A DNA stretch of 39,800 nt, taken from the NCBI GenBank assembly GCA_023251805.1, contig JAHEYB010000021.1:13797-53596 (forward strand). Reading direction: 5' to 3'. A model generated the notes under the pieces. The model searched no databases and had not been told where the DNA came from. It was given only the letters and a program-made list of their open reading frames with translations. The DNA is from Bacteroidota bacterium. GTDB lineage: Bacteria > Bacteroidota > Bacteroidia > 2-12-FULL-35-15. Shown piece by piece: positions 7,791 to 15,902 of this stretch. The first letter of the stretch is position 1, and each line of letters opens with the position of its first letter. The translations under genes and the position numbers were made by a program.

Positions 7791-8633
7791 TTAGTTTTTC
7801 ATAAACTTTTTAGTGATTTTTTTGTTATCACTTGTAATTGTTAGTACATACAAACCGCTTTGCAAACCAGCGATATCAATACTTTGAATTTGCGAAAAAT
7901 CGTCATAGTGAATAGTATTAATTAATTTACCGGTAATATCAAAAATTTCAATAGCTTCAATTGCGCTATTTAAGTCCAAAGATTCTATTGTTAATCTCTC
8001 TGTTGCAGGATTTGGGAAAAGTGACCAAGAATTTGCATTTGAAGTATAATCAGCCACTCCGGCAGACAAGTTTTCGGGGATTAATAAATTAGTTAAAAAC
8101 ACTTGGTCACCCGAATTTGCTCCATTTCCGTTAGCTGCTACAAAAGCGCCATAAAGCTTTGCATTTCCACTTCCTGCAATAGGAGCCACCCAATCAAACG
8201 TCCATGTTTTGGTTCCTGTTCCTGCCGTTCCAGTTGATTTATGAGTAATGTATTTTCCTGTTGTGCCCAGCAATTTGGTCTCGACAGTATTAGTGACTAC
8301 CAATGAACCCTTTTGCGTTCCCGTTGAAACGGCTTGAGGAGAAACTTCAAATCCAAATTTGTTTATTCCTGCAACCGTTATTGTTGCCGTAATAGTATAT
8401 GTTGTTCCAGGAATGTACCCTGTAACAGGAACATTACTGGTAATTGTTCCACCTGTTGAGGCAGCAGTTCCGGTATGGCAACCGGTACAATTAGATCCGT
8501 CTCCAGGAGAACCTGTTTTCGCTATTGGTGCTCCTCCTGCATTGCTATGAGCAGTTGATGTTAAGTCACTTATACAAATTGTTCCTACAGCTATTGCTAA
8601 TGCGGATAGTAATGTTTTTTTATAGATATTCAT
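7791..8633 (-). CDS. T9SS-sorted protein with choice-of-anchor V / Reeler-like domain and one CxxCH motif
   Basis: This is a 280-residue exported protein. After the signal peptide (about 1-28) comes GGAPIAKTGSPGDGSNCTGCH, in which C49, C52 and H53 form a canonical c-haem attachment motif. The middle (about 60-190) matches the choice-of-anchor V pattern, with FGFEVSP and LYGAFVAANGNGANSGDQV. The tail is a type A T9SS sorting domain (SLFPNPATERLTIESL, about 204-219, ending KKFMKN). It heads a likely two-gene operon with the haem lipoprotein at 7431-7778, preceded by a TAATTTTG box at 8656-8663. Whether haem is really attached is unknown, since the same CxxCH is a conserved part of this domain family. 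A role in extracellular redox chemistry is a guess. Confidence 0.82.
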   Translation of the reverse strand: MNIYKKTLLSALAIAVGTICISDLTSTAHSNAGGAPIAKTGSPGDGSNCTGCHTGTAASTGGTITSNVPVTGYIPGTTYTITATITVAGINKFGFEVSPQAVSTGTQKGSLVVTNTVETKLLGTTGKYITHKSTGTAGTGTKTWTFDWVAPIAGSGNAKLYGAFVAANGNGANSGDQVFLTNLLIPENLSAGVADYTSNANSWSLFPNPATERLTIESLDLNSAIEAIEIFDITGKLINTIHYDDFSQIQSIDIAGLQSGLYVLTITSDNKKITKKFMKN

Positions 8634-8655
8634 TTTTAAGAATTTATTTATGATA

Positions 8656-8663
8656 CAAAATTA
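8656..8663 (-). promoter_or_regulatory. -7 promoter box, choice-of-anchor V operon
   Basis: On the minus strand this reads TAATTTTG, a full match to the Bacteroidota -7 consensus TAnnTTTG, 22 bases before the ATG. No TTTG -33 element stands at the usual distance. Confidence 0.5.
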
Positions 8664-8698
8664 GAGGTTTATATACTATAGTAAATGGACAAAAAATG

Positions 8699-9568
8699 TC
8701 AATGCTGGTACTTTTCACGGATTTCCTTCCTAAAGCCTTCAGGTGATAGGTTTGTATTGGCTTTAAAGAAACGACTAAAATAAGAAGGGTCGTTAAAATT
8801 AAGCTCATAAGCCAGCTCCTTGGCTGTTATGGATGAATGCAGCAGTCTACGTTTTGCCTCAAGTATCAAGCGTTCATGAATAACATCTCCTGCAGTTTTT
8901 CCTGTCACCTTTTTAATGGTTTCGCTGAGGTGATTAGGAGTTACATTTAATAAATCAGCATATTCATTTACTTTATGGAATTCAATAAAATGTTCTTCTA
9001 CCAAATTATTAAACTTTTGAAGTAATTCCTGAGAAGTACTATCTGTTCTTTTGTATTCTGACGTTTCCGTAATAATTGTTTTGCTCTTTAATAACAGAAT
9101 GGAAATATAAGAGCCTAAAATATTTTCCTTGTAAGAATTATTTTTTCCATACTCAGCAATCATCATCAATAACATGTTTTCTAAATCGGCATACATATCC
9201 TTATCGGGATGCAATATTGGAGAAACGCTTTTATTAAATACAGGAAAATCGTTGAAAATGTATTTGTCGGCACTATTCATAATCACAATTTCCTTCGTAA
9301 ACAAAATCACATAGCCATCTGTTCCTTCAATGGAGTTAAGCGAATGAACTTGTCCTTCCGAAACAAAATGCAAAGTATTGTCTTCTATCGTATAATAGTT
9401 GAAATCAATCATATGCTCGCCACCACCTTTTTTAAAAAGAAAAACCTGAAAGCAATTGTGGCGATGAGCATCATCCATTCCATGTCCACCAGTGAAGTTC
9501 AACCTTGCTACTTTGCAAGGCATTGCATTGGATTGAATTAGTTTATGAGATGGAATTTCGTTTGCCAT
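8699..9568 (-). CDS. AraC-family transcriptional regulator
   Basis: This is a 289-residue regulator. The N-terminal half (about 1-160) is a cupin-like sensing domain, with HRHNCFQVFLFKKGGGEHMIDF near 36-57 and a small-barrel pattern. The C-terminal 100 residues form the AraC double helix-turn-helix, with YADLLNVTPNHLSETIKKVTGKTA as the first unit and ELAYELNFNDPSYFSRFFKA as the second, ending close to the C-terminus as usual. The ATG lies two bases after the stop of the metallo-hydrolase at 9571-10332, so the two genes are almost certainly co-transcribed and translationally linked. The ligand and target genes cannot be read from the sequence; the neighbouring T9SS/haem operon just downstream is a possible but unproven target. 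Confidence 0.9.
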   Translation of the reverse strand: MANEIPSHKLIQSNAMPCKVARLNFTGGHGMDDAHRHNCFQVFLFKKGGGEHMIDFNYYTIEDNTLHFVSEGQVHSLNSIEGTDGYVILFTKEIVIMNSADKYIFNDFPVFNKSVSPILHPDKDMYADLENMLLMMIAEYGKNNSYKENILGSYISILLLKSKTIITETSEYKRTDSTSQELLQKFNNLVEEHFIEFHKVNEYADLLNVTPNHLSETIKKVTGKTAGDVIHERLILEAKRRLLHSSITAKELAYELNFNDPSYFSRFFKANTNLSPEGFRKEIREKYQH

Positions 9569-9570
9569 GA

Positions 9571-10332
9571 CTACAATTTTATTTTCAAGCCATCATACGC
9601 GAGCTCAATGTTGCTTGGTAATTCTTTTTGTACATCAGCGTGCAAGCCTAATTGATGGCTGATATGAGTAAAGTAGGCCTTTTCTGGTTTTAGCTCATTT
9701 ACTAAATCAATGGCTTCATCAAAAGTAAAATGCGAAATATGTGGCTCTCTTCTAAGAGCATTTAATACCAGCACTTTTGAATTTTTTAGTTTTTCTTTTT
9801 CGATATCTGAAATATAATTTGCATCGGTGACATAAGAAAAGTCACCAACCCTAAAGCCAAACACCGGTAATTTATAATGCATTACTTCTATCGGTAAAAA
9901 ATCAAGCCCTTCAATGTTCAACTTTTTATTTTCTATTAAATGCATATTAATTTCCGGGATGCCTGGATATTTGGTATCGCTGAATATATAGGGGTATTCC
10001 CTTTTGATTGCTTCCTGAACGCGAGCGGAAGCATATACTTCCATCTTTTTTTTATTCACAAAATTAAACGCTCTGATATCATCAAAGCCTGCGGTATGGT
10101 CTTTGTGCTCATGTGTAAAAATAATTCCATCCATTTGTTTTACATTTTCACGCAGCATTTGCTGGCGAAAATCAGGGCCGGTATCTATCACAAATGTTTT
10201 ATTGTGCTCTTCTATTAAAATAGAAGTGCGTAATCGCTTATCATGCGAATCGTTGGAATTACATACATTACAGGGGCAAGCTATAATTGGTACGCCTTGA
10301 GAAGTTCCTGTTCCTAAAAAAGTTATTTGCAC
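9571..10332 (-). CDS. MBL-fold metallo-hydrolase, PhnP-like
   Basis: This is a 253-residue metallo-beta-lactamase-fold hydrolase. It has GTGTSQGVPIIACPCNVC at 7-24, where C19, C21 and C24 reproduce the C-x-C-x2-C structural zinc site of PhnP. The catalytic dimetal motif HEHKDH is at 74-79, followed by a later metal Asp in YVTDANY and a His in YFTHISHQ near the C-terminus. PhnP itself is a cyclic phosphodiesterase of phosphonate breakdown. No phn genes are nearby, so the substrate here is unknown, though phosphodiester hydrolysis is a fair expectation. It is the first gene of a two-gene unit with the AraC regulator and is preceded by a terminator hairpin at 10364-10394. Confidence 0.88.
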   Translation of the reverse strand: MQITFLGTGTSQGVPIIACPCNVCNSNDSHDKRLRTSILIEEHNKTFVIDTGPDFRQQMLRENVKQMDGIIFTHEHKDHTAGFDDIRAFNFVNKKKMEVYASARVQEAIKREYPYIFSDTKYPGIPEINMHLIENKKLNIEGLDFLPIEVMHYKLPVFGFRVGDFSYVTDANYISDIEKEKLKNSKVLVLNALRREPHISHFTFDEAIDLVNELKPEKAYFTHISHQLGLHADVQKELPSNIELAYDGLKIKL

Positions 10333-10363
10333 AAGTTCTGAGTTTGAAATGCTAAGTTAGCAA

Positions 10364-10394
10364 AAAAGCTCCGAGTGTTAGTCTCGAAGCTTTT
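10364..10394 (-). terminator. Hairpin terminator after the cysteine desulfurase gene
   Basis: AAAAGCTCCGAG (10364-10375) pairs with CTCGAAGCTTTT (10383-10394), with one C/A mismatch and a seven-base loop. Its A/T-rich base would supply the U tract on either strand. It lies just past the stop of the gene at 10413-11558 and before the divergently read start region of the hydrolase gene. Confidence 0.65.
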
Positions 10395-10412
10395 AAAAAA
10401 GTGATCGTTCTA

Positions 10413-11558
10413 TTAATTATTTACTGGAATATTAACGTTGTAAATTTCTTTTAAGGCATTCACAGCTGCATCCACTTCATTTTTGGTATTATATTTACAG
10501 AAGGAAAAACGAATGGAAGGACGGGTAACATCCGCTCCTATTCCTCTTAAAACGTGTGAACCAACATCGCTCCCAGAAGTACAAGCACTTCCTCCGGATG
10601 CAGAAATTCCTTTAATATCTAAATCAAACAATAACATTTCTGCTTTATCGGTATGCGGTAAACGAACGTTTAATACTGTATAAAGACAATTATCCAAACA
10701 CGAACCATTGAATTCAACTCCAGGAATACTTGCTTTTAATTGCTCCACAAAATATTGTTTTAATTCCGTGATGTGTTTTTGATGCTCCCCTAAATCGCGC
10801 ATGGCAACTTCCATTGCTTTTCCTAAACCAATAATTCCATATAAGTTTTCGGTACCACCACGCATATTTCGTTCTTGTGCTCCACCGTATATCAAAGGAT
10901 TAATTTTTATTTTTCCATTTACATATAAAAATCCAACACCTTTTGGTCCATGAAACTTATGTGCGGCACAAGTAATAAAATGAACATTTATTTTTTGCAA
11001 ATCCATTTCATAATGACCCATGGTTTGCACAGTATCAGAATGGAAAATAGCATCGTACTTTGCACAAATTTCTCCAACCTTTTCTAATGAAATTAAATTT
11101 CCAATTTCATTGTTTGCATGCATTAATGAAACCAAAGTTCTTTCGTTTTCGCTTAGCAATTGGTCGAGGTGATTTAAATCAATGTGTCCGTTTGGAGTGG
11201 TATCGACAAAACTCAATTTTATTTTGCCATCATGCTCTAAGGTTTCTAAAGTATGTAGTACTGCATGATGTTCAATTTTACTGGTAATAGCATGTTTTAT
11301 CCCTAAATCGTGAACAGTACAACGAATAGCCATGTTGTCCGCTTCTGTTCCTCCTGATGTAAAAAAGATTTCGGAAGGAGAAGCGTTTAATGTTTTAGCA
11401 ACAATTTTTCGGGCACCTTCAATTGCAGCACGTGTTTTTCTTCCAAATGAATGTATGGAAGAAGGATTACCATAATGCTCGGTCATATAAGGAAGCATTG
11501 CATCTAATACCTCCTTGTCCAAGGCAGTTGTGGCAGCATTATCAAAATAAATTTTCAT
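10413..11558 (-). CDS. Cysteine desulfurase, IscS/NifS family
   Basis: This pyridoxal-phosphate enzyme removes sulfur from L-cysteine, forming alanine and an enzyme persulfide used for Fe-S clusters, thionucleosides and other sulfur products. The 381-residue protein has the fold-type I signatures: YFDNAATTALD at the N-terminus, SGGTEADN (68-75), HSDTVQTMGH (173-182), the PLP lysine K201 in AAHKFHGPKG, and the sulfur-carrying C326 in SGGSACTSGSDVGSHVL. The length is normal for IscS-like enzymes. No iscU, iscA or tRNA-thiolation gene adjoins, so which pathway it feeds cannot be read from the context. A TAAATTTG promoter box lies at 11597-11604 and a hairpin terminator follows the gene, so it looks monocistronic. 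Confidence 0.93.
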   Translation of the reverse strand: MKIYFDNAATTALDKEVLDAMLPYMTEHYGNPSSIHSFGRKTRAAIEGARKIVAKTLNASPSEIFFTSGGTEADNMAIRCTVHDLGIKHAITSKIEHHAVLHTLETLEHDGKIKLSFVDTTPNGHIDLNHLDQLLSENERTLVSLMHANNEIGNLISLEKVGEICAKYDAIFHSDTVQTMGHYEMDLQKINVHFITCAAHKFHGPKGVGFLYVNGKIKINPLIYGGAQERNMRGGTENLYGIIGLGKAMEVAMRDLGEHQKHITELKQYFVEQLKASIPGVEFNGSCLDNCLYTVLNVRLPHTDKAEMLLFDLDIKGISASGGSACTSGSDVGSHVLRGIGADVTRPSIRFSFCKYNTKNEVDAAVNALKEIYNVNIPVNN

Positions 11559-11596
11559 TTTTATAAAATTCTAATTTTCAATATCTAAAACTTTTT

Positions 11597-11604
11597 CAAA
11601 TTTA
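11597..11604 (-). promoter_or_regulatory. -7 promoter box, cysteine desulfurase
   Basis: On the minus strand this reads TAAATTTG, matching TAnnTTTG, 38 bases before the ATG at 11556-11558. A clear -33 TTTG is not visible. Confidence 0.5.
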
Positions 11605-11682
11605 CGAATCTTTACTTTTTGTAGTGAATTAATAAATATATAAAGATTAGTAATCTAGAAACACAGATTCGTACATTCGTCT

Positions 11683-11706
11683 GTCACCCTGAGCGTAATC
11701 GAAGGG
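11683..11706 (+). repeat. Dispersed imperfect palindrome, copy 1
   Basis: The core GTCACCCTGAGC is followed by GTAATCGAAGGG. Relatives occur at 21161-21185 (inverted), 23252-23294 and 32518-32541, all between genes. This copy sits between the 3' end of the GlmM-like gene and the promoter side of the cysteine desulfurase gene. Confidence 0.8.
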
Positions 11707-11720
11707 CTTTATTCGTAGTA

Positions 11721-13154
11721 TCAAGCTGTAATTTGTTGCATTTTTATGAATTCACGGATGTCAGCCATTATCTTTTTTGCCAGATTATCTGCAGTTGTTT
11801 CACTTTCGCTTTCGGAATAAATACGAATAATAGGCTCTGTATTCGATCTACGTAAGTGCACCCACTCTTTATCAAATTCTATTTTTACGCCATCAATAGA
11901 ATTAATAGGTTGCTTTTTATATTTCTGCTGGATGTTTTCTAAAATTGTATCCACATTAATCTCGGGGGTCAATTCAATTTTATTTTTAGAAATGTGATAA
12001 TCGGGATAGCTAGAACGAAGCATTGAACAACTCTTTCCATACTTTGCCAGATGCGATAAAAATAAAGCAATACCAACTAAGGCATCTCTTCCATAATGCA
12101 ATTCAGGTAAAATAATTCCACCATTTCCTTCGCCACCTATAATCGCATTCGTTTCTTTCATCATGTTTACGACATTCACTTCACCTACAGCGGAAGCACT
12201 ATACTTCCCATTATGCTTCTCTGTAACATCGCGCAAAGCACGTGTAGAAGAAAGGTTGGAAACTGTATTTCCTTTTTTACCCGATGCTTTTTCGGACGGA
12301 CTACGTTTATTTAAAACATATTCGGCACATGCTACCAAGGTATATTCCTCTCCAAACATTTCACCATCTTCACAAACCAAAGCCAGACGATCAACATCCG
12401 GGTCAACCACAATTCCTAAATCAGCCCCTTCTTTTTTAACAGCTTTGGCTATGTCGCGCAAATTTTCAGGTAAAGGCTCCGGGTTATGAGGAAACTCACC
12501 CGTAGGCTCACAATATAGCTCCACAACCTGATTAACACCCAATGCTTTTAATAGTTGAGGAAGTACAATTCCACCGGTAGAATTCACACAGTCGATTACC
12601 ACCTTAAAATCCGCTTTTTTTATGGCTTCTACATCCACTAATGACAAAGCAAGAATTTTATCAATGTGTTTTTTGAAATAGGTATCATTTTTTGTGACTT
12701 TCCCCAAAAGGTTTACATCTACAAACGTATATTTTTCTTTGTCGGCAATTTCTAACACTTCTGCCCCGTCTTGCTCGTTAATAAATTCGCCTTTAGCATT
12801 CAATAATTTAAGCGCGTTCCATTGTTTGGGATTATGACTGGCTGTTAAAATGATTCCGCCATCAGCATTTTCTTCCGGAACGGCAATTTCAACTGTTGGA
12901 GTAGTTGAAAGTCCAACATCCACAACATCCACACCCATCCCTTGCAATGTTCCAAGTACCAAATTACTTACCATTTCACCAGAAATTCGAGCATCGCGAC
13001 CAACCACTATTTTTAGCTTTTTCTTTTTTGAAGAATTTCCAATAAAAGTAGCGAAAGCAGCAGTAAATTTTACTACGTCAATCGGACTTAATCCTTCGCC
13101 CGGTTTTCCCCCAATTGTCCCCCTTATTCCTGAAATCGATTTAATTAATGTCAT
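11721..13154 (-). CDS. glmM: Phosphohexomutase, GlmM-like (phosphoglucosamine mutase / phosphomannomutase family)
   Basis: This is a 477-residue alpha-D-phosphohexomutase. In Bacteroidota the form beginning MTLIKSISGIRGTIGG is annotated as GlmM, which converts glucosamine-6-phosphate to glucosamine-1-phosphate for UDP-GlcNAc, peptidoglycan and LPS. Seen here: the catalytic phosphoserine S106 in TASHNPKQWN, the Mg-binding loop DPDVDR (251-256), the sugar-specificity loop GEGNGG (341-346) and the phosphate-binding RRSNTEP (435-441). The GEGNGG loop with Asn fits aminosugar enzymes better than GEESG, but phosphomannomutase activity cannot be excluded. A TATATTTG box lies 36 bases upstream of the start, in the spacer shared with the divergent TPR gene. 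A second, different phosphohexomutase lies at 25304-26710. Confidence 0.87.
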   Translation of the reverse strand: MTLIKSISGIRGTIGGKPGEGLSPIDVVKFTAAFATFIGNSSKKKKLKIVVGRDARISGEMVSNLVLGTLQGMGVDVVDVGLSTTPTVEIAVPEENADGGIILTASHNPKQWNALKLLNAKGEFINEQDGAEVLEIADKEKYTFVDVNLLGKVTKNDTYFKKHIDKILALSLVDVEAIKKADFKVVIDCVNSTGGIVLPQLLKALGVNQVVELYCEPTGEFPHNPEPLPENLRDIAKAVKKEGADLGIVVDPDVDRLALVCEDGEMFGEEYTLVACAEYVLNKRSPSEKASGKKGNTVSNLSSTRALRDVTEKHNGKYSASAVGEVNVVNMMKETNAIIGGEGNGGIILPELHYGRDALVGIALFLSHLAKYGKSCSMLRSSYPDYHISKNKIELTPEINVDTILENIQQKYKKQPINSIDGVKIEFDKEWVHLRRSNTEPIIRIYSESESETTADNLAKKIMADIREFIKMQQITA

Positions 13155-13189
13155 ACAATTATTGAATTTTTTTATAAAAAATTAGCCCA

Positions 13190-13197
13190 CAAATATA
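13190..13197 (-). promoter_or_regulatory. -7 promoter box, GlmM-like gene
   Basis: On the minus strand this reads TATATTTG, a full match to TAnnTTTG. It lies 36 bases upstream of the ATG in the 200-base divergent spacer. Confidence 0.5.
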
Positions 13198-13358
13198 GCA
13201 GTTTTGCTCTTTTGTTCCATTTAAATTGCCTTAAACAATCAACAGGTTATCTGTTCAAAACTATTTTCATTTTAGAGCATTTTTTAGTACTTTCGCTTAA
13301 ATTTTAAAAACAGCCGAAATCAAAGGTTGTTTATTGTACAATTTAAATTTCTAGATTG

Positions 13359-14771
13359 ATGAGTGAAGAATTTGGAGACAACGAGAACAAGGGGGCACAA
13401 TATCTTTTAATATTGGTTGACCGCTTTGAAGAAATGATTAACAACAACAAGCAATATTTTTTTGATGCGGAAGAATTAGAGGAGATTATCGATTATTACT
13501 TCGAAAAAAATAATTCCAAAAGAGCGTTGTCAGCAATAGAATTTGCTATCGGCCAATACCCTTTTTCCACTGTATTTTTACTAAGAAAGGCGCAAATTTA
13601 TGCCGCTACCAACCAAAGCCAAAAAGCTCTGGAAATATTGTCTTATGTGGAAAGCATGGAGCCTTCAAATACTGAATTGTATATGACAAAAGGTTCCATT
13701 TATAGTCAAATGGGCTTAACCGATCAGGCCATTGAAAATTTCAAAAAAGCTGCTGAAAATGCAGAAGAAATTGATGAGATATATTTGGCAATGGCCTTTG
13801 AATTTGAAAATACTGCCAAATTTGATGATGCTATTTTTTATCTAAAAAAAGCCATAGCCGCCAATCCAGAAAATGAAGTGGCACTTTATGAATTGGCATT
13901 TTGTTACGAGTTAAACGGACAATCAGAAGAAAGTGTAAAATATTATTCTGATTTTGTTGACAAACATCCTTATACTTCCACTGCTTGGTTTAATCTTGGC
14001 GTTTCTTACAATCGTATGGGCATGTATGAAAAAGCAATTGATGCCTATGATTACTCTATTGCTATTCAAGATGATTTTGCTTCTGCTTATTTCAATAAAG
14101 CAAATTCCTTAGCAAATTTGAATCGCTTGGATGAAGCAATTAGCGTGTATAAGGACACACTAAAAGTAGAAGACCCTGACGCCATCACATTTTATTATAT
14201 TGGCGAATGTTATGAGAAGAAAGAAGATTTTGACCACGCATTGGTTTATTACAACAAAGCAATTAAGTTAAATCCTCAATTGGCGGATGCCTGGCTGGGA
14301 ATTGCTATTGTATTGGATTCACAAAATAAAACCGGTGAAGCCTTGCATTATGGAAAAAAAGCAATTGAAATTGAAAAAACGAATGCTGAATATTGGTATA
14401 TCTATGGCGAGTTGCAACAAAAAATGCAGTTTTATGAAGATGCTGAAATCTCTTTCAAAAAAGTAATTGAATTGGACCCCGATAATGCAGAGATTTGGTT
14501 GGATTACGCCAATTTATTATTTGAACAAGAAAACAAAAATGGCTCCTTGGAAGTGTTAGCCGAAGGAATAAAACACCACCCTCAAAATGCTGAATTGCAT
14601 TACCGTATTTCTGCTTGTTTAATGAGTATTGGGCAAAAACAAGAAGCATTGAGCTTTTTGCAAAGTGCTTTAAAATTAAACTACGAAAAGCACAACGAAT
14701 TATTTGAATACATTCCGCAATTGAAGGAGAATACTAGCATTACAGATTTGATTGAATCCTATAAAAAGTAA
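13359..14771 (+). CDS. Tetratricopeptide repeat protein
   Basis: This is a 470-residue soluble protein built almost wholly of TPR units from about residue 35 onward. Examples are ALEILSYVESMEPSNTELYM, AIENFKKAAENAEEIDEIYL, AIDAYDYSIAIQDDFASAYF and ALVYYNKAIKLNPQLADAWL, about eleven or twelve in all. There is no signal peptide or membrane segment. TPR arrays bind partner proteins; the partner is unknown. I start at the ATG at 13359 rather than the TTG one codon earlier. The stop is five bases before the ComA-like gene, so the two are one operon; a weak TACTTTCG box stands at 13288-13295. The pairing of such a TPR protein with a phosphosulfolactate-synthase-like gene is, as far as I know, common in Bacteroidota. 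Confidence 0.9.
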   Translation: MSEEFGDNENKGAQYLLILVDRFEEMINNNKQYFFDAEELEEIIDYYFEKNNSKRALSAIEFAIGQYPFSTVFLLRKAQIYAATNQSQKALEILSYVESMEPSNTELYMTKGSIYSQMGLTDQAIENFKKAAENAEEIDEIYLAMAFEFENTAKFDDAIFYLKKAIAANPENEVALYELAFCYELNGQSEESVKYYSDFVDKHPYTSTAWFNLGVSYNRMGMYEKAIDAYDYSIAIQDDFASAYFNKANSLANLNRLDEAISVYKDTLKVEDPDAITFYYIGECYEKKEDFDHALVYYNKAIKLNPQLADAWLGIAIVLDSQNKTGEALHYGKKAIEIEKTNAEYWYIYGELQQKMQFYEDAEISFKKVIELDPDNAEIWLDYANLLFEQENKNGSLEVLAEGIKHHPQNAELHYRISACLMSIGQKQEALSFLQSALKLNYEKHNELFEYIPQLKENTSITDLIESYKK

Positions 14772-14776
14772 ATTAT

Positions 14777-15559
14777 ATGAATTTTCATTTACCACATATT
14801 CCGGAGCGTCAAGCCAAACCACGCAGCAAAGGCTTAACCATGATGATGGACAAAGGCTTGAGTGTTCGACAAGCAGAAGATTTTTTGTCTGTAAGCGGAC
14901 ATTTAACTGATATTATCAAATTGGGATTCGGAACGTCATTTGTAACTCCAAATCTGGAGCAAAAAATAAAATTATACCGCGAGGCTGGAATGAAAGTATA
15001 TGTTGGTGGAACATTGTTTGAAGCCTTTATTGTCCGTAATATGTTTGAAGATTATTTAAGGTTATTGGACAAATTAAAATTGGATTGTGCAGAAGTATCG
15101 GATGGCTCCATTGTTATGCCTCACGATAAAAAATGCGAATACATTCAGACGTTGTCAAAAAATTATACTGTTTTTTCAGAAGTAGGTTCAAAAGAAGCTG
15201 GAATTATCATTCATCCTGCTATGTGGATTTCAATGATGAATAAAGAATTGCAAGCAGGCTCTTGGAAAGTTATTGCTGAAGCTAGAGAAAGTGGAAACGT
15301 TGGTATTTATCGAGCAAATGGAAGCGCTCATACACTTTTGATAAATAAAATATTGGCCAAAGTTGAAAAAGATGCAATTCTTTGGGAGGCACCTATCAAG
15401 GCGCAACAAGTTTGGTTTTTAAAACTTTTAGGCTCTGATGTTAACCTCGGAAATATATCTTTTGACGATGTTATACCTTTAGAAACATTGCGATTAGGCT
15501 TGCGAGGCGATACATTTTTTAGTCACTTACCTGCCGAATTGAAAAGTGCATCTGAATAA
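14777..15559 (+). CDS. Phosphosulfolactate synthase-like (ComA family) protein
   Basis: ComA adds sulfite to phosphoenolpyruvate, giving (2R)-phosphosulfolactate, the first step of coenzyme M synthesis in methanogens; a Bacillus relative makes sulfolactate. The 260-residue protein is a full-length TIM-barrel match with KPRSKGLTMMMDKGLS near 16-31, DIIKLGFGTSF near 46-56, VYVGGTLFEAF near 75-85, EVSDGSI near 106-112 and the late motif ANGSAHTLLINKI. Bacteroidota make no coenzyme M, so the product's use is open; sulfolactate or sulfonate metabolism, possibly linked to sulfonolipids, is an inference. It follows the TPR gene by five bases. Its stop codon overlaps the promoter box for the rhodanese gene. 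Family membership is confident; the reaction in this organism is not. Confidence 0.85.
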   Translation: MNFHLPHIPERQAKPRSKGLTMMMDKGLSVRQAEDFLSVSGHLTDIIKLGFGTSFVTPNLEQKIKLYREAGMKVYVGGTLFEAFIVRNMFEDYLRLLDKLKLDCAEVSDGSIVMPHDKKCEYIQTLSKNYTVFSEVGSKEAGIIIHPAMWISMMNKELQAGSWKVIAEARESGNVGIYRANGSAHTLLINKILAKVEKDAILWEAPIKAQQVWFLKLLGSDVNLGNISFDDVIPLETLRLGLRGDTFFSHLPAELKSASE

Positions 15560-15564
15560 GTTTG
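15557..15564 (+). promoter_or_regulatory. -7 promoter box, rhodanese-dedA unit
   Basis: TAAGTTTG matches TAnnTTTG and overlaps the TAA stop of the ComA-like gene. The rhodanese ATG follows 23 bases later, giving the rhodanese-dedA pair a possible promoter of its own. No -33 TTTG is evident. Confidence 0.45.
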
Positions 15565-15587
15565 TCTTATTTTAAATTATAAAAAAA

Positions 15588-15902
15588 ATGAAAGAAGTAA
15601 CCGTATCTGAATTAAAAAAATTGAAAGACAACAAAGTCGATTTTCAACTAATTGATGTTCGAGAAGAACATGAACTGGAAATTTGTGAAATTGGTGGAAC
15701 CCATATTGCTATGGGCGAAGTGATGGATAATTTGGATAAAATTTCTAAGGATAAACAAGTGGTTATTCATTGCAGAAGCGGAGCTCGTTCCGGAGCTATT
15801 TGTCAAGCATTAGAAGCAAATGGATTTAATAATGTATATAATCTTAAAGGTGGAATCATTGCTTGGTCAACCGAAATTGACCCTTCAATTACAAAATACT
15901 AA
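15588..15902 (+). CDS. Single-domain rhodanese-like sulfurtransferase
   Basis: This is a 104-residue rhodanese-homology protein. The start VTVSELKKLKDN leads to LIDVREEHELEICEIGGTHI and the active loop HCRSGARS (61-68), whose C62 would carry the persulfide; the end, NVYNLKGGIIAWS, is standard for the fold. The length fits a stand-alone domain. There is no signal peptide, so it acts in the cytosol. Its stop overlaps the start of the DedA gene by one base (TAATG), which implies translational coupling. Upstream lies the ComA-like gene, a sulfite user, so a role in handling sulfane sulfur or sulfite is conceivable. Single-domain rhodaneses are, however, common and functionally diverse. Confidence 0.92.
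   Translation: MKEVTVSELKKLKDNKVDFQLIDVREEHELEICEIGGTHIAMGEVMDNLDKISKDKQVVIHCRSGARSGAICQALEANGFNNVYNLKGGIIAWSTEIDPSITKY

Noticed and set aside
12163..12489. 108-codon plus-strand open frame opposite the GlmM-like gene
   Set aside because: Antisense to conserved motifs of a well-supported gene, low-complexity Ser/Pro-rich translation, no promoter or family match.
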